A DNA stretch of 37,767 bases, taken from NCBI GenBank assembly GCA_030153045.1, contig JASLID010000006.1, positions 1-37,767 of the forward strand, read 5' to 3'. Under the pieces are notes generated by a model. That model was not told the origin of the DNA and did not search any database. It was given only the letters and a program-made list of their open reading frames with translations. The stretch's first letter is position 1. Each line of letters starts with the position of its first letter. A program made the translations under genes and the position numbers. The stretch is from Flavobacterium sp. (lineage in GTDB: Bacteria; Bacteroidota; Bacteroidia; Flavobacteriales; Flavobacteriaceae). Below are positions 16,067 through 25,137 of this stretch, piece by piece.

Positions 16067-18888
16067 ATAAAATACAGATTAAATGTAGTTCCTTTTCCTA
16101 ATTCACTTTCAACTTCTATTCTTCCTCCCATAGATTCTATGTGGTTTTTTACCATAAATAAGCCCAAACCAACTGCATCTGGGTTATTGCTGAAGGTTTT
16201 GTACATTCCGAAAATTTTATCTTTATTTTTAATCAAATCAATCCCTATTCCATTATCTTGAATTGCTAATTTTACTTCATCATCTACTTTTGAAGCATTG
16301 ATATTGATAACTGGATCACGATCAAGCGATTTGTATTTGATTGCGTTCGTTAAAACATTGAATATGATACTCTCTAAATAAGATTGGGTGGCAACTACTT
16401 CGAGAGATTCATCTACATTAATATTTATAATGGCATTATTTGTTTTAATGATTGCATTTATCCCTAAAATTGTTTTTTCAATTTCATTATGAAGACTTAA
16501 AAGTACTTTTTTACTTTTTACCCCACTTTGAATAGCTACTGTTTCATTGAGATAAAAAATGGTGTCCGAAAGTTTATTTGTACTTTGTTTTAACATACTA
16601 AAATACTCTTTTTGTTCATCAATATCATTTGAATCTTCATACAAATCAAGAATCATAGACAAATTACTCGTGTGAGAACGAATGTCGTGAGAAACAATAT
16701 GAGTAAAATTAATTAGTTTTTCGTTTTGCTTTTCGGTTATATCGTACAATCTATTTTTCTCTTTTTCAGCTTCTTTTCGAGCTAATATATCTCTAGTTAC
16801 AATAATATACTTTAGATATTTACCATCGTCACCATAAATTACATTTGCGGAATCTTCACGCCAATAATAATTCCCATCAGTCCCTTTGAATCTAAATTCG
16901 TATTTAAACTCTTTCATTTTTTTGGAAAGACAATCGTATATAAATGGTCTTACTGTTATTAAATCATCTGGATGGAATTTTTCAAAGATATCATCCATTG
17001 TAAAAGTTTCGCAGTCCTCTTTTGCATACCCCAACAGTTTGGTATATGATGGTGAAACGTAGGCAATTTTACTTTTCTCAAATACAATTACACCATCGGA
17101 AGTATTTTCGGTAATTAAACGGAGTTGACGTTCACTTTCAATTAATTTTTCGTCTGTTTTTTTACGTTCAGTAATATCTCTTGAAATGATAATAATTGTT
17201 GAGTAAAGCGAACTGTTATCATCATAAACAACATTTGCTGAATCCTCACGCCAATAATAAAGTCCATCGGTACCTCTTAATCTATAATCGAAACTAAACC
17301 TTTTCTCCCTGTTCTCTAAATTTTTATAAACCACCGATTTTACTTTTGCAACATCATCTGGATGGATATGATCAAAAATTTCTTGAACATCTAACCCAAT
17401 CAATGATTCTTCGGAATATCCTGAAAGCCTTACATAAGCAGGTGAAACGTAAATTACTTTACTGTTTTCATAGACCACAATTCCATCAGAGGTGTTTTCA
17501 GAAATAAACTTTAATTTTTCTTGGTTTTCTTTCAACTTAAATTCGGCTTCTTTTCTTCGCTGTTCTTCTAAAGCAAGACTCAAATAATCGGCTAACGCAC
17601 GTGCAAAAGAAATGTCGTTATCACTCCAAACTCTAGGATCGTTACGATGTTCGCAACAAAAAACCCCATAAAACTTACCATTTGCACGCACTGGAACATC
17701 TAACATATCAGTAATTCCTTGTGGTTTTAAATAGCTTTCAATAAGTTCGGTAGTACTATCATTATCGTACACATTATCTGCGACTAAAGCAGTTAGACTA
17801 TTGACGGCTGTAATGTATTTTGGAATTTCCCTTGTATCTAATAAATGGTTTTGACTGTGTCTGTTTTCAACTTTATCGAAAAGGCTTCTACACGCCAAAA
17901 AATCATCATTTATTTCCCAAAAACTGGCCCTGTCAATCTCTAATCCATCAGCAGCTGTGGTTGTTATTTCAGTGATTTTTTCATCAATATTTTTGTCAGA
18001 GATATTAGAATATAATTTCAATAATAACCGATTTTGCAAATCAATTGCATTTTGTTTGTTTAAATTTTCAAGGTCTTGATTTTTTTCTTGCGTAATATCT
18101 CTGGCGATAGTGATGGCTCTAAAAGCATCTCCTGAATCTTTATATTGAATATTCATTATATCTTCTCTCCAAATATAATCTCCAACACCATTTCGACATC
18201 TAAAAACGTATTTCACAGACGAAAGCTTGTCATTTGCTGCTGAATAAATAGCATTAACAACCCGATCCCTATCGTCAGGATGGATTAAAGCAAACATGTC
18301 TATATTATGAAGCTCCTTCTTTTTGTCAACAGAAAGCTTCATCATTTTTAAGTAGGTCGATGATGTAAAAACCAACTCATTATCTTCAATGATATAAATT
18401 CCATCAGAAATATTTTCTGAAATAAATTTAAATCTATCTTGATTTTCGATCAAATTTTTAGCGCTACGCTTCTCTTTTGAAGCTTCTGCCAAATCTTTGT
18501 CTTTTAAAACCCCAATAACCCGTCGAATGGTTTTATCTGGATTTCTTATGGCGAAGATGGAGGCTTGCGACTGAATTTTTTGTTCATTAGAAGTAATAAA
18601 AGACAATTCTAATTTAGGGTTTTTGGATTCTAATATGGCATTCAATTCATCTTCAGAAGAATTAAGTAAGCTAAGTTTTGATTTCCAAAACGACAAATCA
18701 TTTTCTAGACCTTTACTTTTAAAGCCGAGTTTATACCAAATACATTTTGACACCCATAACTGCTCCTTATTTTCATAATCCCAAACAAAAAAGTACCTCT
18801 TATTTGAGACAATTACCTTCTCAAATAATTTTTGATCTTCTTTTAGATGGTTATAAAAATCGTTTTTTAAATAATTATGATTTGACAC
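16063..18888 (-). CDS. Soluble multi-PAS/GAF sensor histidine kinase
   Basis: A kinase of 941 residues without any membrane helix, so cytosolic. Domain order by eye: a diverged PAS-like region (about 20-135), PAS with PAC (about 150-268), GAF (about 285-440), and two further PAS/PAC units (about 455-575 and 585-705). The two share nearly the same text, for example FISENTSDGIVVYE versus LITENTSDGVIVFE. A HisKA dimerisation domain with His734 in VSHDIRSHTSN follows, then a HATPase domain (N box around Asn844-848, DNGIGI 878-883, GLGLFMVKNH). PAS/GAF ligands cannot be told. It is co-transcribed with the receiver at its 3' end. The twin C-terminal PAS units suggest internal duplication. Confidence 0.93.
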   Translation of the reverse strand: MSNHNYLKNDFYNHLKEDQKLFEKVIVSNKRYFFVWDYENKEQLWVSKCIWYKLGFKSKGLENDLSFWKSKLSLLNSSEDELNAILESKNPKLELSFITSNEQKIQSQASIFAIRNPDKTIRRVIGVLKDKDLAEASKEKRSAKNLIENQDRFKFISENISDGIYIIEDNELVFTSSTYLKMMKLSVDKKKELHNIDMFALIHPDDRDRVVNAIYSAANDKLSSVKYVFRCRNGVGDYIWREDIMNIQYKDSGDAFRAITIARDITQEKNQDLENLNKQNAIDLQNRLLLKLYSNISDKNIDEKITEITTTAADGLEIDRASFWEINDDFLACRSLFDKVENRHSQNHLLDTREIPKYITAVNSLTALVADNVYDNDSTTELIESYLKPQGITDMLDVPVRANGKFYGVFCCEHRNDPRVWSDNDISFARALADYLSLALEEQRRKEAEFKLKENQEKLKFISENTSDGIVVYENSKVIYVSPAYVRLSGYSEESLIGLDVQEIFDHIHPDDVAKVKSVVYKNLENREKRFSFDYRLRGTDGLYYWREDSANVVYDDNSSLYSTIIIISRDITERKKTDEKLIESERQLRLITENTSDGVIVFEKSKIAYVSPSYTKLLGYAKEDCETFTMDDIFEKFHPDDLITVRPFIYDCLSKKMKEFKYEFRFKGTDGNYYWREDSANVIYGDDGKYLKYIIVTRDILARKEAEKEKNRLYDITEKQNEKLINFTHIVSHDIRSHTSNLSMILDLYEDSNDIDEQKEYFSMLKQSTNKLSDTIFYLNETVAIQSGVKSKKVLLSLHNEIEKTILGINAIIKTNNAIININVDESLEVVATQSYLESIIFNVLTNAIKYKSLDRDPVININASKVDDEVKLAIQDNGIGIDLIKNKDKIFGMYKTFSNNPDAVGLGLFMVKNHIESMGGRIEVESELGKGTTFNLYFI

Positions 18889-18975
18889 TTAAATGAATTG
18901 GTTTGAATAATTACAGTACAATATAATGATTTTAATAAATAAAAAGCTATTTTTTCGACGAAGTGTGCTTATTTA

Positions 18976-19007
18976 TTGACGAATATTAACTTTAAACAAT
19001 ACCTTTG
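18976..19007 (+). promoter_or_regulatory. Promoter of the DEAD-box helicase gene
   Basis: TTG at 18976-18978, a 21-base spacer and TACCTTTG at 19000-19007 match the Flavobacterium consensus exactly. Transcription would begin about ten bases before the ATG at 19023, which excludes the in-frame TTG at 19005 as the start codon. Confidence 0.65.
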
Positions 19008-19022
19008 CATAAATTTATACAA

Positions 19023-20369
19023 ATGGCAACTTTCGAGCAATTTAATCTTCCTAAATCACTACAAAAAGCATTAGACGAATTACAATTCACTACGCCTACT
19101 CCTATTCAGGAAAAATCGTTTTCAGTAATTATGTCTGGACGCGATATGATGGGAATTGCTCAAACGGGTACCGGTAAAACTTTTGCCTATTTGTTACCCA
19201 TTTTAAAACAGTATAAGTTTGTAGATACTTTTAATCCACGAATTATGATTCTGGTTCCAACTCGAGAACTAGTAGTTCAGGTAGTGGAAGAAGTAGAAAA
19301 ACTAACCCAATTCATGTCGGTTAGAACACTCGGCCTTTATGGAGGAGTAAATATCAATACTCAAAAAAATCATGTTTATCAAGGTATCGACATATTGGTA
19401 GGAACTCCTGGGCGTATCATGGATTTGGCTCTTGATGGTGTTTTAGGGCTACAAGAAGTTCAAAAATTAGTCATCGATGAGTTTGACGAAATGCTAAATC
19501 TTGGTTTCAGACCTCAAATTACATCTATATTAGCGATACTAAAGCCAAAACGTCAGAACATATTGTTTTCAGCAACTATGACTGATGAAGTGGATGAGAT
19601 TCTGAATGATTATTTCGATTTTCCTGAAGAAGTATCTCTGGCTGCCTCTGGTGCTCCATTGGAAAAAATCGAACAATTGTCGTACAATGTTCCCAACTTT
19701 AATACCAAAGTTAATTTACTTAAGCATTTACTAAATACTGACGAATCGCTAGAACGAATTCTGGTTTTCGTAAATAACAAGAAGATTGCTGATATGCTTC
19801 ATGAAAGAATTGAAGCAGATTTTCCAGAGCAATTTGGTGTAATTCACTCTAATAAATCGCAAAATTACCGTTTGCAAACTATGGCTTCATTTCAAAATGG
19901 AGAACTTCGAGGATTAATAACTTCTGATGTCATGGCGCGTGGATTGGATATTTCAAATATTTCGCACGTTATTAACTTTGAAATGGCCGAAATGCCAGAA
20001 CAGTACATTCACCGTATAGGTCGTACTGGTCGTGCTGACGCTTCGGGTATCGCTATTAGCTTCATCGCTCCAAGGGAAGCCGATATTAAAGTGGAAGCTG
20101 AATTGTTAATGAATAAGGAAATTAAAGAATTAGATTTACCTTCAGAAGTACAAATTTCTACATTGCTTATTGGCCCGGAAAAAGAAAAGGAAAAGGTAAA
20201 ATTCCTAATGAAGAAAGTAAAACTAGGAAGCCAAGGAAACATTCATGAAAAATCCGAAAAGAACAAAAAAGTCAATTTGGGTGGTCCTTCTAAAACGAAG
20301 AAAAAAACAAGTTCTTCGGTTAACCGAAATATTCTAAAAAATAGAGCAGCGAAGAAAAAGAAGAAATAA
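19023..20369 (+). CDS. DEAD-box-family RNA helicase (DEFD variant)
   Basis: An ATP-dependent RNA helicase of 448 residues from the ATG at 19023. Motifs in order: Q-motif region FEQFNLPKSLQKALDEL with TPTPIQ, motif I AQTGTGKT, Ia PTRELV, Ib TPGR, motif II DEFD in place of DEAD, motif III SAT, and later VFVNNKK, ARGLDI and HRIGRTGR. A Lys-rich, disordered C-terminal tail (about 385-448, ending KKKKK) probably binds RNA. Likely roles are ribosome assembly or RNA turnover, as for the RhlE/CsdA type, but the exact subtype cannot be set by eye. Cytosolic, transcribed alone. Confidence 0.92.
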   Translation: MATFEQFNLPKSLQKALDELQFTTPTPIQEKSFSVIMSGRDMMGIAQTGTGKTFAYLLPILKQYKFVDTFNPRIMILVPTRELVVQVVEEVEKLTQFMSVRTLGLYGGVNINTQKNHVYQGIDILVGTPGRIMDLALDGVLGLQEVQKLVIDEFDEMLNLGFRPQITSILAILKPKRQNILFSATMTDEVDEILNDYFDFPEEVSLAASGAPLEKIEQLSYNVPNFNTKVNLLKHLLNTDESLERILVFVNNKKIADMLHERIEADFPEQFGVIHSNKSQNYRLQTMASFQNGELRGLITSDVMARGLDISNISHVINFEMAEMPEQYIHRIGRTGRADASGIAISFIAPREADIKVEAELLMNKEIKELDLPSEVQISTLLIGPEKEKEKVKFLMKKVKLGSQGNIHEKSEKNKKVNLGGPSKTKKKTSSSVNRNILKNRAAKKKKK

Positions 20370-20370
20370 T

Positions 20371-20413
20371 TGTCATTTGATAATTGATAATTGGTAATTG
20401 ATAATTATCTTTG
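20371..20413 (+). promoter_or_regulatory. Promoter of the BatA operon within AT repeats
   Basis: Short imperfect direct repeats of TTGATAA/TTGGTAA fill 20378-20406. Within them, TTG at 20384-20386, a 19-base spacer and TATCTTTG at 20406-20413 match the Flavobacterium promoter consensus. The leader to the ATG at 20476 would be about 55 bases. Confidence 0.55.
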
Positions 20414-20475
20414 ACTAATGAAATTCACTGAACTCCACTAAAATAAAGGTCTTGTGAAGTAAACCCTTGATATAA

Positions 20476-22404
20476 ATGCAATTCAAACACCCTGAGATTC
20501 TGTATTTCCTTTTCTTACTGGTAATACCAATTTTAGTGCATTTATTTCAGTTACGTCGTTTCAAAAAAGAATTTTTTACCAACGTAAAACTCCTTAAAGA
20601 ACTTTCGATTCAAACCCGAAAAAGTTCTAAAATCAAAAAATGGTTACTTCTTGCTACCAGATTATTGTTACTTACAACCTTAATTTTAGCGTTTGCGCAA
20701 CCTTTCTTCAAAGCTGTAGATAGCGACAGTAAAAACAACGAATTATTTGTTGTACTTGACAATTCGTTCAGCATGCAAGCCAAAGGTCAAAAAGGGGAAT
20801 TGCTTAAACGTGCCGTACAAGATTTATTAGAATATACTCCCGAAGAAGTTAAACTTTCGGTAGTAACAAACAGTGACGATTTTTGGAATACCAACATCAA
20901 TACTATTGAAAAAGATTTACAAAAATTAAGCTATAGCCCTATTCCTTTTTCGTTAGAAAACGCTTTAAACAAAGTAAAATCACACAACAGTAATGTTGGG
21001 AAAGATATTGTATTTATTACTGATGCGATTGGCGTGAATACAAATGCTATTGAAAAATTACCAGAAAACACGAAAACTTACTTTGTAATTCCGGAAGCTG
21101 AAAATTTAGAAAATATAGCTATTGATAGTGTTTTTGTTTCTCAAATCTTAGATAATTTTTACGAAATTGGTGTTACTGTCTCTTCTAATTTTGAAGAAGA
21201 AAAATCGATTCCCGTTTCTATTCACAATAAAGAGAATTTGATTGCCAAAGCGATTTTAAAACTCAACAAACGCAAACAAACACTAACTTTTACTATTCCA
21301 AAAGATAATTTTAACGGCTATGTTTCTTTAAACGACAATAGCTTAACTTTCGATAATACATTTTATTTTTCTATCTCAAAACCTGAAATCATCAACATCA
21401 TCAGTATTGGCGAAACGGAAAAAAGTAATTTTTTATCAAGAATTTATACCAAACCAGAATTCAATTATCAAAATGTAACGGTAAGCAGTTTAGATTATAG
21501 TCAAATTGCCAAACAAGATGCTATTATTTTAAATGAATTAGAGTCAATTCCACTTGCTATGCATACCAATTTGAGAAAATTTGTAGAGAAAGGCGGCAAC
21601 ATTGTAGTGATTCCTTCAGAGAAAAATGATATTTCAAACATCAATTCATTTCTAAATAATTTTGGTGGAATTCAGTTTTTGAATATTCAAAATCAAGAGA
21701 AAAAAATCACTAAAATAAACTTTTCAAATCCGTTGTTTTCAAATGTTTTCGAGAAGAAAATAAGCAATTTCCAATATCCTAATGTAAAGCAAAGTTTCGG
21801 ATTAAAATCGGCCGTTTCACAAGCCATTACTTTTGAAGATCAGTCGGCATTTTTGTCAACAATTCATAAAAACACTGGTGCTGTTTATATTTTTTCGGCT
21901 CCAATCAATAAAGTAAATAGCAATTTTCAAAACTCTCCGCTGATTGTTCCTACCTTTTATAAAATGGGAATCAGCAACGAAAAAAACGGTGTTAAGTTTG
22001 AAATTATTGGCAATAGCAAACCTGTTGTTATAGATACTAAACTATCTAAAGACGAAGTGGTTTCCATAAAAAACGAAACAGAAGAATTTATTCCGATGCA
22101 GCAAATTATGGATGAAAAACTGAAGCTTTTTAGTGGCGACAATCCTAAAACTGCTGGGAACTATCAAATTTTGCAACACAAAAAAGAAATTGGCAATTTG
22201 AGTTTCAATTTCGACAGAAAAGAAAGCACATTAACTGAACCTAGTAGTGAAAGTTTAGACCATTTGAACCAAATTGACAGCCTAGACAAATTCTTCGAAA
22301 CCATACAAATAGAAAGAACGGACAACCAAATTTGGAAATGGTTTCTTATTTTTACACTACTCTTTTTTATAATTGAAATACTGATACAAAAATTTATAAA
22401 ATGA
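20476..22404 (+). CDS. BatA-domain protein with VWA-like region
   Basis: A membrane protein of 642 residues. The opening MQFKHPEILYFLFLLVIPIL, with a second helix near 56-75, is the N-terminal double-transmembrane BatA (DUF1550) domain. A von Willebrand A-like domain follows, with an intact MIDAS start DNSFS (Asp95, Ser97, Ser99). Then comes a long extracytoplasmic region including a GATase-like part (about 330-480), and a C-terminal helix (about 622-640). Homologues are common in Bacteroidota and their function is poorly defined; aerotolerance (Bat) is the historical label only. Its stop overlaps the next start (ATGA), so it is coupled to the dihydroorotase homologue. Confidence 0.85.
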   Translation: MQFKHPEILYFLFLLVIPILVHLFQLRRFKKEFFTNVKLLKELSIQTRKSSKIKKWLLLATRLLLLTTLILAFAQPFFKAVDSDSKNNELFVVLDNSFSMQAKGQKGELLKRAVQDLLEYTPEEVKLSVVTNSDDFWNTNINTIEKDLQKLSYSPIPFSLENALNKVKSHNSNVGKDIVFITDAIGVNTNAIEKLPENTKTYFVIPEAENLENIAIDSVFVSQILDNFYEIGVTVSSNFEEEKSIPVSIHNKENLIAKAILKLNKRKQTLTFTIPKDNFNGYVSLNDNSLTFDNTFYFSISKPEIINIISIGETEKSNFLSRIYTKPEFNYQNVTVSSLDYSQIAKQDAIILNELESIPLAMHTNLRKFVEKGGNIVVIPSEKNDISNINSFLNNFGGIQFLNIQNQEKKITKINFSNPLFSNVFEKKISNFQYPNVKQSFGLKSAVSQAITFEDQSAFLSTIHKNTGAVYIFSAPINKVNSNFQNSPLIVPTFYKMGISNEKNGVKFEIIGNSKPVVIDTKLSKDEVVSIKNETEEFIPMQQIMDEKLKLFSGDNPKTAGNYQILQHKKEIGNLSFNFDRKESTLTEPSSESLDHLNQIDSLDKFFETIQIERTDNQIWKWFLIFTLLFFIIEILIQKFIK

Positions 22405-23657
22405 ACTTAATTATCAAGAACGCCCGAATTATTGAATCTGAAAATCCATTTCACAATCAAGTGGTTGACATTAAAATCAACGATGGAGTAATTGAAAAAA
22501 TTGGAACTACTATTCAATCTCAAGAAGGTTTTCAAGAAATTAAATTGGATGATTTACATGTCTCAACCGGTTGGTTTGACACTAGTGTTTCACTTGGAGA
22601 ACCAGGATTTGAAGACAGAGAAACCATTGCTAACGGGTTACAAGTAGCAGCAAAATCAGGATTCACTGGTATTGCTTTACAACCCAACTCCTTACCTATT
22701 TTAGACAACCAATCGCAAATACATTTTGTACAACAAAAAGCAAATGGTTTTGCTACACAATTGTTTCCTATTGGTGCCTTAACTCAAAAAAGCGAAGGAA
22801 TAGATTTAGCCGAGCTTTTTGACATGAAAAATGCAGGAGCAATTGCTTTTGGCGATTATAACAAGAGTTTAGACAATGCCAACTTATTGAAAATTGCTTT
22901 GCAGTACTCACAAGATTTTAATGCGACTGTTATTGCATTTTCACAGGACAGCACCATAAAAGGAAAAGGAATTGTAAACGAAGGAATAACATCGACACAA
23001 TTAGGGTTGAAAGGAATTCCAGCACTGGCAGAAGAACTAATCATTTCCAGAAATCTTTTCATTCTTGAATATTCTGGGGGAAAGTTACATATCCCAACCA
23101 TTTCAAGTGCTAAATCGGTACAATTAATAAAAGAAGCTAAAGCCAAAGGATTACAAGTAACTTGTAGCGTAGCAGTGCATAATTTAATATTCACAGACGC
23201 CGTTTTAACCGAATTTGATTCGAACTTTAGAGTTTCACCTCCATTGCGAAATGAAACCGATAGAAAAGCCTTAATTGAAGGTGTATTGAACGGAACAATC
23301 GATAGCATTACTTCAGACCATAATCCAATTGATGTAGAACATAAAAAACTAGAATTCGATTTGGCTAAAAATGGAACCATTGGTTTAGAAAGTGCTTTTG
23401 GCGCTTTACAGGCAATTTTACCAAGTGATGTTATTGTCGAGAAACTGACTTCTGGAAGAAAAGTTTTCGGATTAGAAAATACATCTCTAAAAGAAGGACA
23501 AAAAGCCAATATTACTTTCTTTACTCCAGAAGGAGAATCAACATTTGAAGAAAAAAACATACTTTCAAAGTCCAAAAATTCAGCATTTATCGGACAAAAA
23601 GTAAAAGGAAAAGTTTACGGAATCTACAATCAAGGAAGTTTAATTTTAAACCAATAA
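22401..23657 (+). CDS. Dihydroorotase homologue, probably catalytically inactive
   Basis: A class I dihydroorotase-like amidohydrolase of 418 residues, full length. The fold is clear: N-terminal beta segment LIIKNARIIESENPF, DTSVSLGEPGFEDRET, GIPALAEELIISRN, the RVSPPLRNETDRKALIEG region and TSDHNPID. However, most metal-binding residues are missing. The HxH pair is Ser62 and Ser64, the substrate Arg is Gly66, the His of HAED is Phe180, and the His of HVST is Thr233. Asp152, Asp306 and His307 remain. It resembles the inactive PyrC-like proteins that support aspartate carbamoyltransferase assembly in Pseudomonas. The role here is unknown. The start overlaps the BatA stop by four bases. A genuine pyrC should exist elsewhere. 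Confidence 0.85.
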   Translation: MNLIIKNARIIESENPFHNQVVDIKINDGVIEKIGTTIQSQEGFQEIKLDDLHVSTGWFDTSVSLGEPGFEDRETIANGLQVAAKSGFTGIALQPNSLPILDNQSQIHFVQQKANGFATQLFPIGALTQKSEGIDLAELFDMKNAGAIAFGDYNKSLDNANLLKIALQYSQDFNATVIAFSQDSTIKGKGIVNEGITSTQLGLKGIPALAEELIISRNLFILEYSGGKLHIPTISSAKSVQLIKEAKAKGLQVTCSVAVHNLIFTDAVLTEFDSNFRVSPPLRNETDRKALIEGVLNGTIDSITSDHNPIDVEHKKLEFDLAKNGTIGLESAFGALQAILPSDVIVEKLTSGRKVFGLENTSLKEGQKANITFFTPEGESTFEEKNILSKSKNSAFIGQKVKGKVYGIYNQGSLILNQ

Positions 23658-23659
23658 TC

Positions 23660-23983
23660 ATGCACACAATTGAAGAAGGAAAACAAGCCGCTATTATTAG
23701 CTATGTTACAATTATAGGTACTGTCATTGCCATTTTCATGAACAATGAAACAAAAAATCCATTTGCTTCTTTTCATATTCGTCAGGCTTTAGGAATTAAT
23801 ATTACGTATTTCGCTTTAGGCTATTTTATTGGCTATTTTGATAGCTGGATGGTTTCGGCTGCGTACTGGACATTTATTTTTATCCTGTGGCTTTACGGAT
23901 TTTTAGGCGCGCTTAATGGAGAACAAAAAATAGTACCGCTTGTAGGCCAATGGTACCAAAAAATATTTCAAAGTATAAACTAA
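23660..23983 (+). CDS. Small membrane protein, Tic20/DUF4870-like
   Basis: A membrane protein of 107 residues with three hydrophobic helices (about 11-27, 46-60 and 66-85). The segment KNPFASFHIRQALGIN between helices one and two is the signature of the DUF4870/Tic20-like group. It follows the dihydroorotase homologue after two bases and its stop overlaps the next start in TAATG. The function of the family in bacteria is not established. Confidence 0.75.
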   Translation: MHTIEEGKQAAIISYVTIIGTVIAIFMNNETKNPFASFHIRQALGINITYFALGYFIGYFDSWMVSAAYWTFIFILWLYGFLGALNGEQKIVPLVGQWYQKIFQSIN

Positions 23984-24633
23984 TGCAATTATCACTACAT
24001 CACCTCGTTAGAGAACCAAAAATAAAATTAGAAAAAAACCCATTATTACTATTACTTCACGGATACGGCAGTAACGAAGAAGATTTATTTTCATTTGCTT
24101 CTGAATTGCCTGATGAATATTACGTAATTTCTGCACGTGCTCCATATGATTTAATGTATGGAAGTCATGCTTGGTATGCCATCAATTTTGACGCTAATGA
24201 AAATAAATTTTCAGATTTAGACCAAGCCAGAAGCTCTCGCGATTTGATTGCCAATTTCATTGATGAATTAGTACAACATTACCCAATCGATGCCAACCAT
24301 ATTACACTAATTGGTTTCAGCCAAGGTAGTATTTTAAGTTATGCTATTGCAGCTTCTTATCCTGAAAAAGTACAACGAGTGGTCGCTATGAGCGGTTATT
24401 TTAATCCCGAAATTGCAAAAGACAATTATGAAAATAATGATTTTAGTAATTTGCAACTATTTGCTTCTCATGGCACAGTAGATCAAGTAATCCCTGTAGA
24501 ATGGGCCAGAAAAGCAAAACCTGTTTTAGATACTTTAGGCATTGCAAACGTTTATAAAGAATATCCTGTTGGACACGGAGTTGCTCCGCAAAATTTTTAT
24601 GATTTTAAGAATTGGTTGCAGGAAAACAAATAA
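23983..24633 (+). CDS. Alpha/beta hydrolase (carboxylesterase/phospholipase type)
   Basis: An esterase of 216 residues of the cytosolic carboxylesterase/acyl-thioesterase group (YpfH-like). The oxyanion segment is LLLLHGYGSNEEDLF, the nucleophile Ser lies in GFSQG, Asp in GTVDQVIPVEWA and His in YPVGHGVAP, so the triad is complete. The start at 23983 is preferred over 23950 because it overlaps the preceding stop in TAATG and the homologous region begins there. It is the last gene of the BatA operon before a strong terminator. Natural substrate unknown. Confidence 0.88.
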   Translation: MQLSLHHLVREPKIKLEKNPLLLLLHGYGSNEEDLFSFASELPDEYYVISARAPYDLMYGSHAWYAINFDANENKFSDLDQARSSRDLIANFIDELVQHYPIDANHITLIGFSQGSILSYAIAASYPEKVQRVVAMSGYFNPEIAKDNYENNDFSNLQLFASHGTVDQVIPVEWARKAKPVLDTLGIANVYKEYPVGHGVAPQNFYDFKNWLQENK

Positions 24634-24634
24634 A

Positions 24635-24663
24635 AAAAAGGACTTCAATTTGAAGTCCTTTTT
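24635..24663. terminator. Bidirectional terminator
   Basis: A perfect stem of up to 14 bp (24635-24648 with 24650-24663, the innermost pairs forming the loop) is flanked by A and T runs. It ends both the esterase operon and the convergent minus-strand pair. Confidence 0.9.
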
Positions 24664-24666
24664 CAT

Positions 24667-25134
24667 TTATTGTTGCGGGTAAAGTAGTGTTTCGGCAGTT
24701 TCAAAAGTTATTGAATCGTCTTTTTCAACAAAATATTTAATGATGATTTCTCCCCAACCTGCAGGTCCGGTAAAATCGGCAATAATCCAGCGGTGATTCA
24801 AAAATCGAACTTTATTAATAACCATTTCATCATAAGGAATTAGTTTATTTCCAGAAGGATTAGAATTTAAGTCCATTAATTTTTCTTTAATCTGTGGCAT
24901 CAATTTTTGCACATCATATTTTTCCAAATAATCAATCGCTTTATCATTATGAGCTAGTGAAAAATAATCACCATCTTCTTTATCAGCGATGATTTTAGCA
25001 ATACTATCGTGCATTGTTTTTCTAAATTTTGTATTTCTCTCTTCATCAAAATTGAATTTTTTAGTCGAATACATCAACTGAAAAATATTCATCAACACCG
25101 AAAATATAAAACCGTACAAAATTATTTTTTTCAT
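24667..25134 (-). CDS. Hypothetical membrane-anchored protein
   Basis: I do not recognise this family. The 155-residue product has an N-terminal hydrophobic stretch (about 3-22) that may be an uncleaved anchor or signal. A charged helical stretch follows (about 28-60), and then a compact C-terminal domain with VINKVRFLNHRWIIADFTG and WGEIIIKYFVEKDD, which looks like a small alpha+beta fold. No Cys is present, so it is not a lipoprotein. It starts three bases after the stop of the MBL-fold gene and is co-transcribed with it. Extracytoplasmic location is inferred. Confidence 0.65.
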   Translation of the reverse strand: MKKIILYGFIFSVLMNIFQLMYSTKKFNFDEERNTKFRKTMHDSIAKIIADKEDGDYFSLAHNDKAIDYLEKYDVQKLMPQIKEKLMDLNSNPSGNKLIPYDEMVINKVRFLNHRWIIADFTGPAGWGEIIIKYFVEKDDSITFETAETLLYPQQ

Positions 25135-25137
25135 TTT

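Noticed and set aside
19005..19022. TTG start for the helicase at 19005
   Set aside because: It overlaps the -7 element TACCTTTG; the ATG at 19023 starts the family-typical sequence.
22856..23575. Long minus-strand open frame (239 codons) antisense to the dihydroorotase homologue
   Set aside because: The plus-strand frame has clear homology and operon coupling; the antisense translation is Ser/Phe/Leu-rich with no recognisable motif, as typical of a shadow frame.
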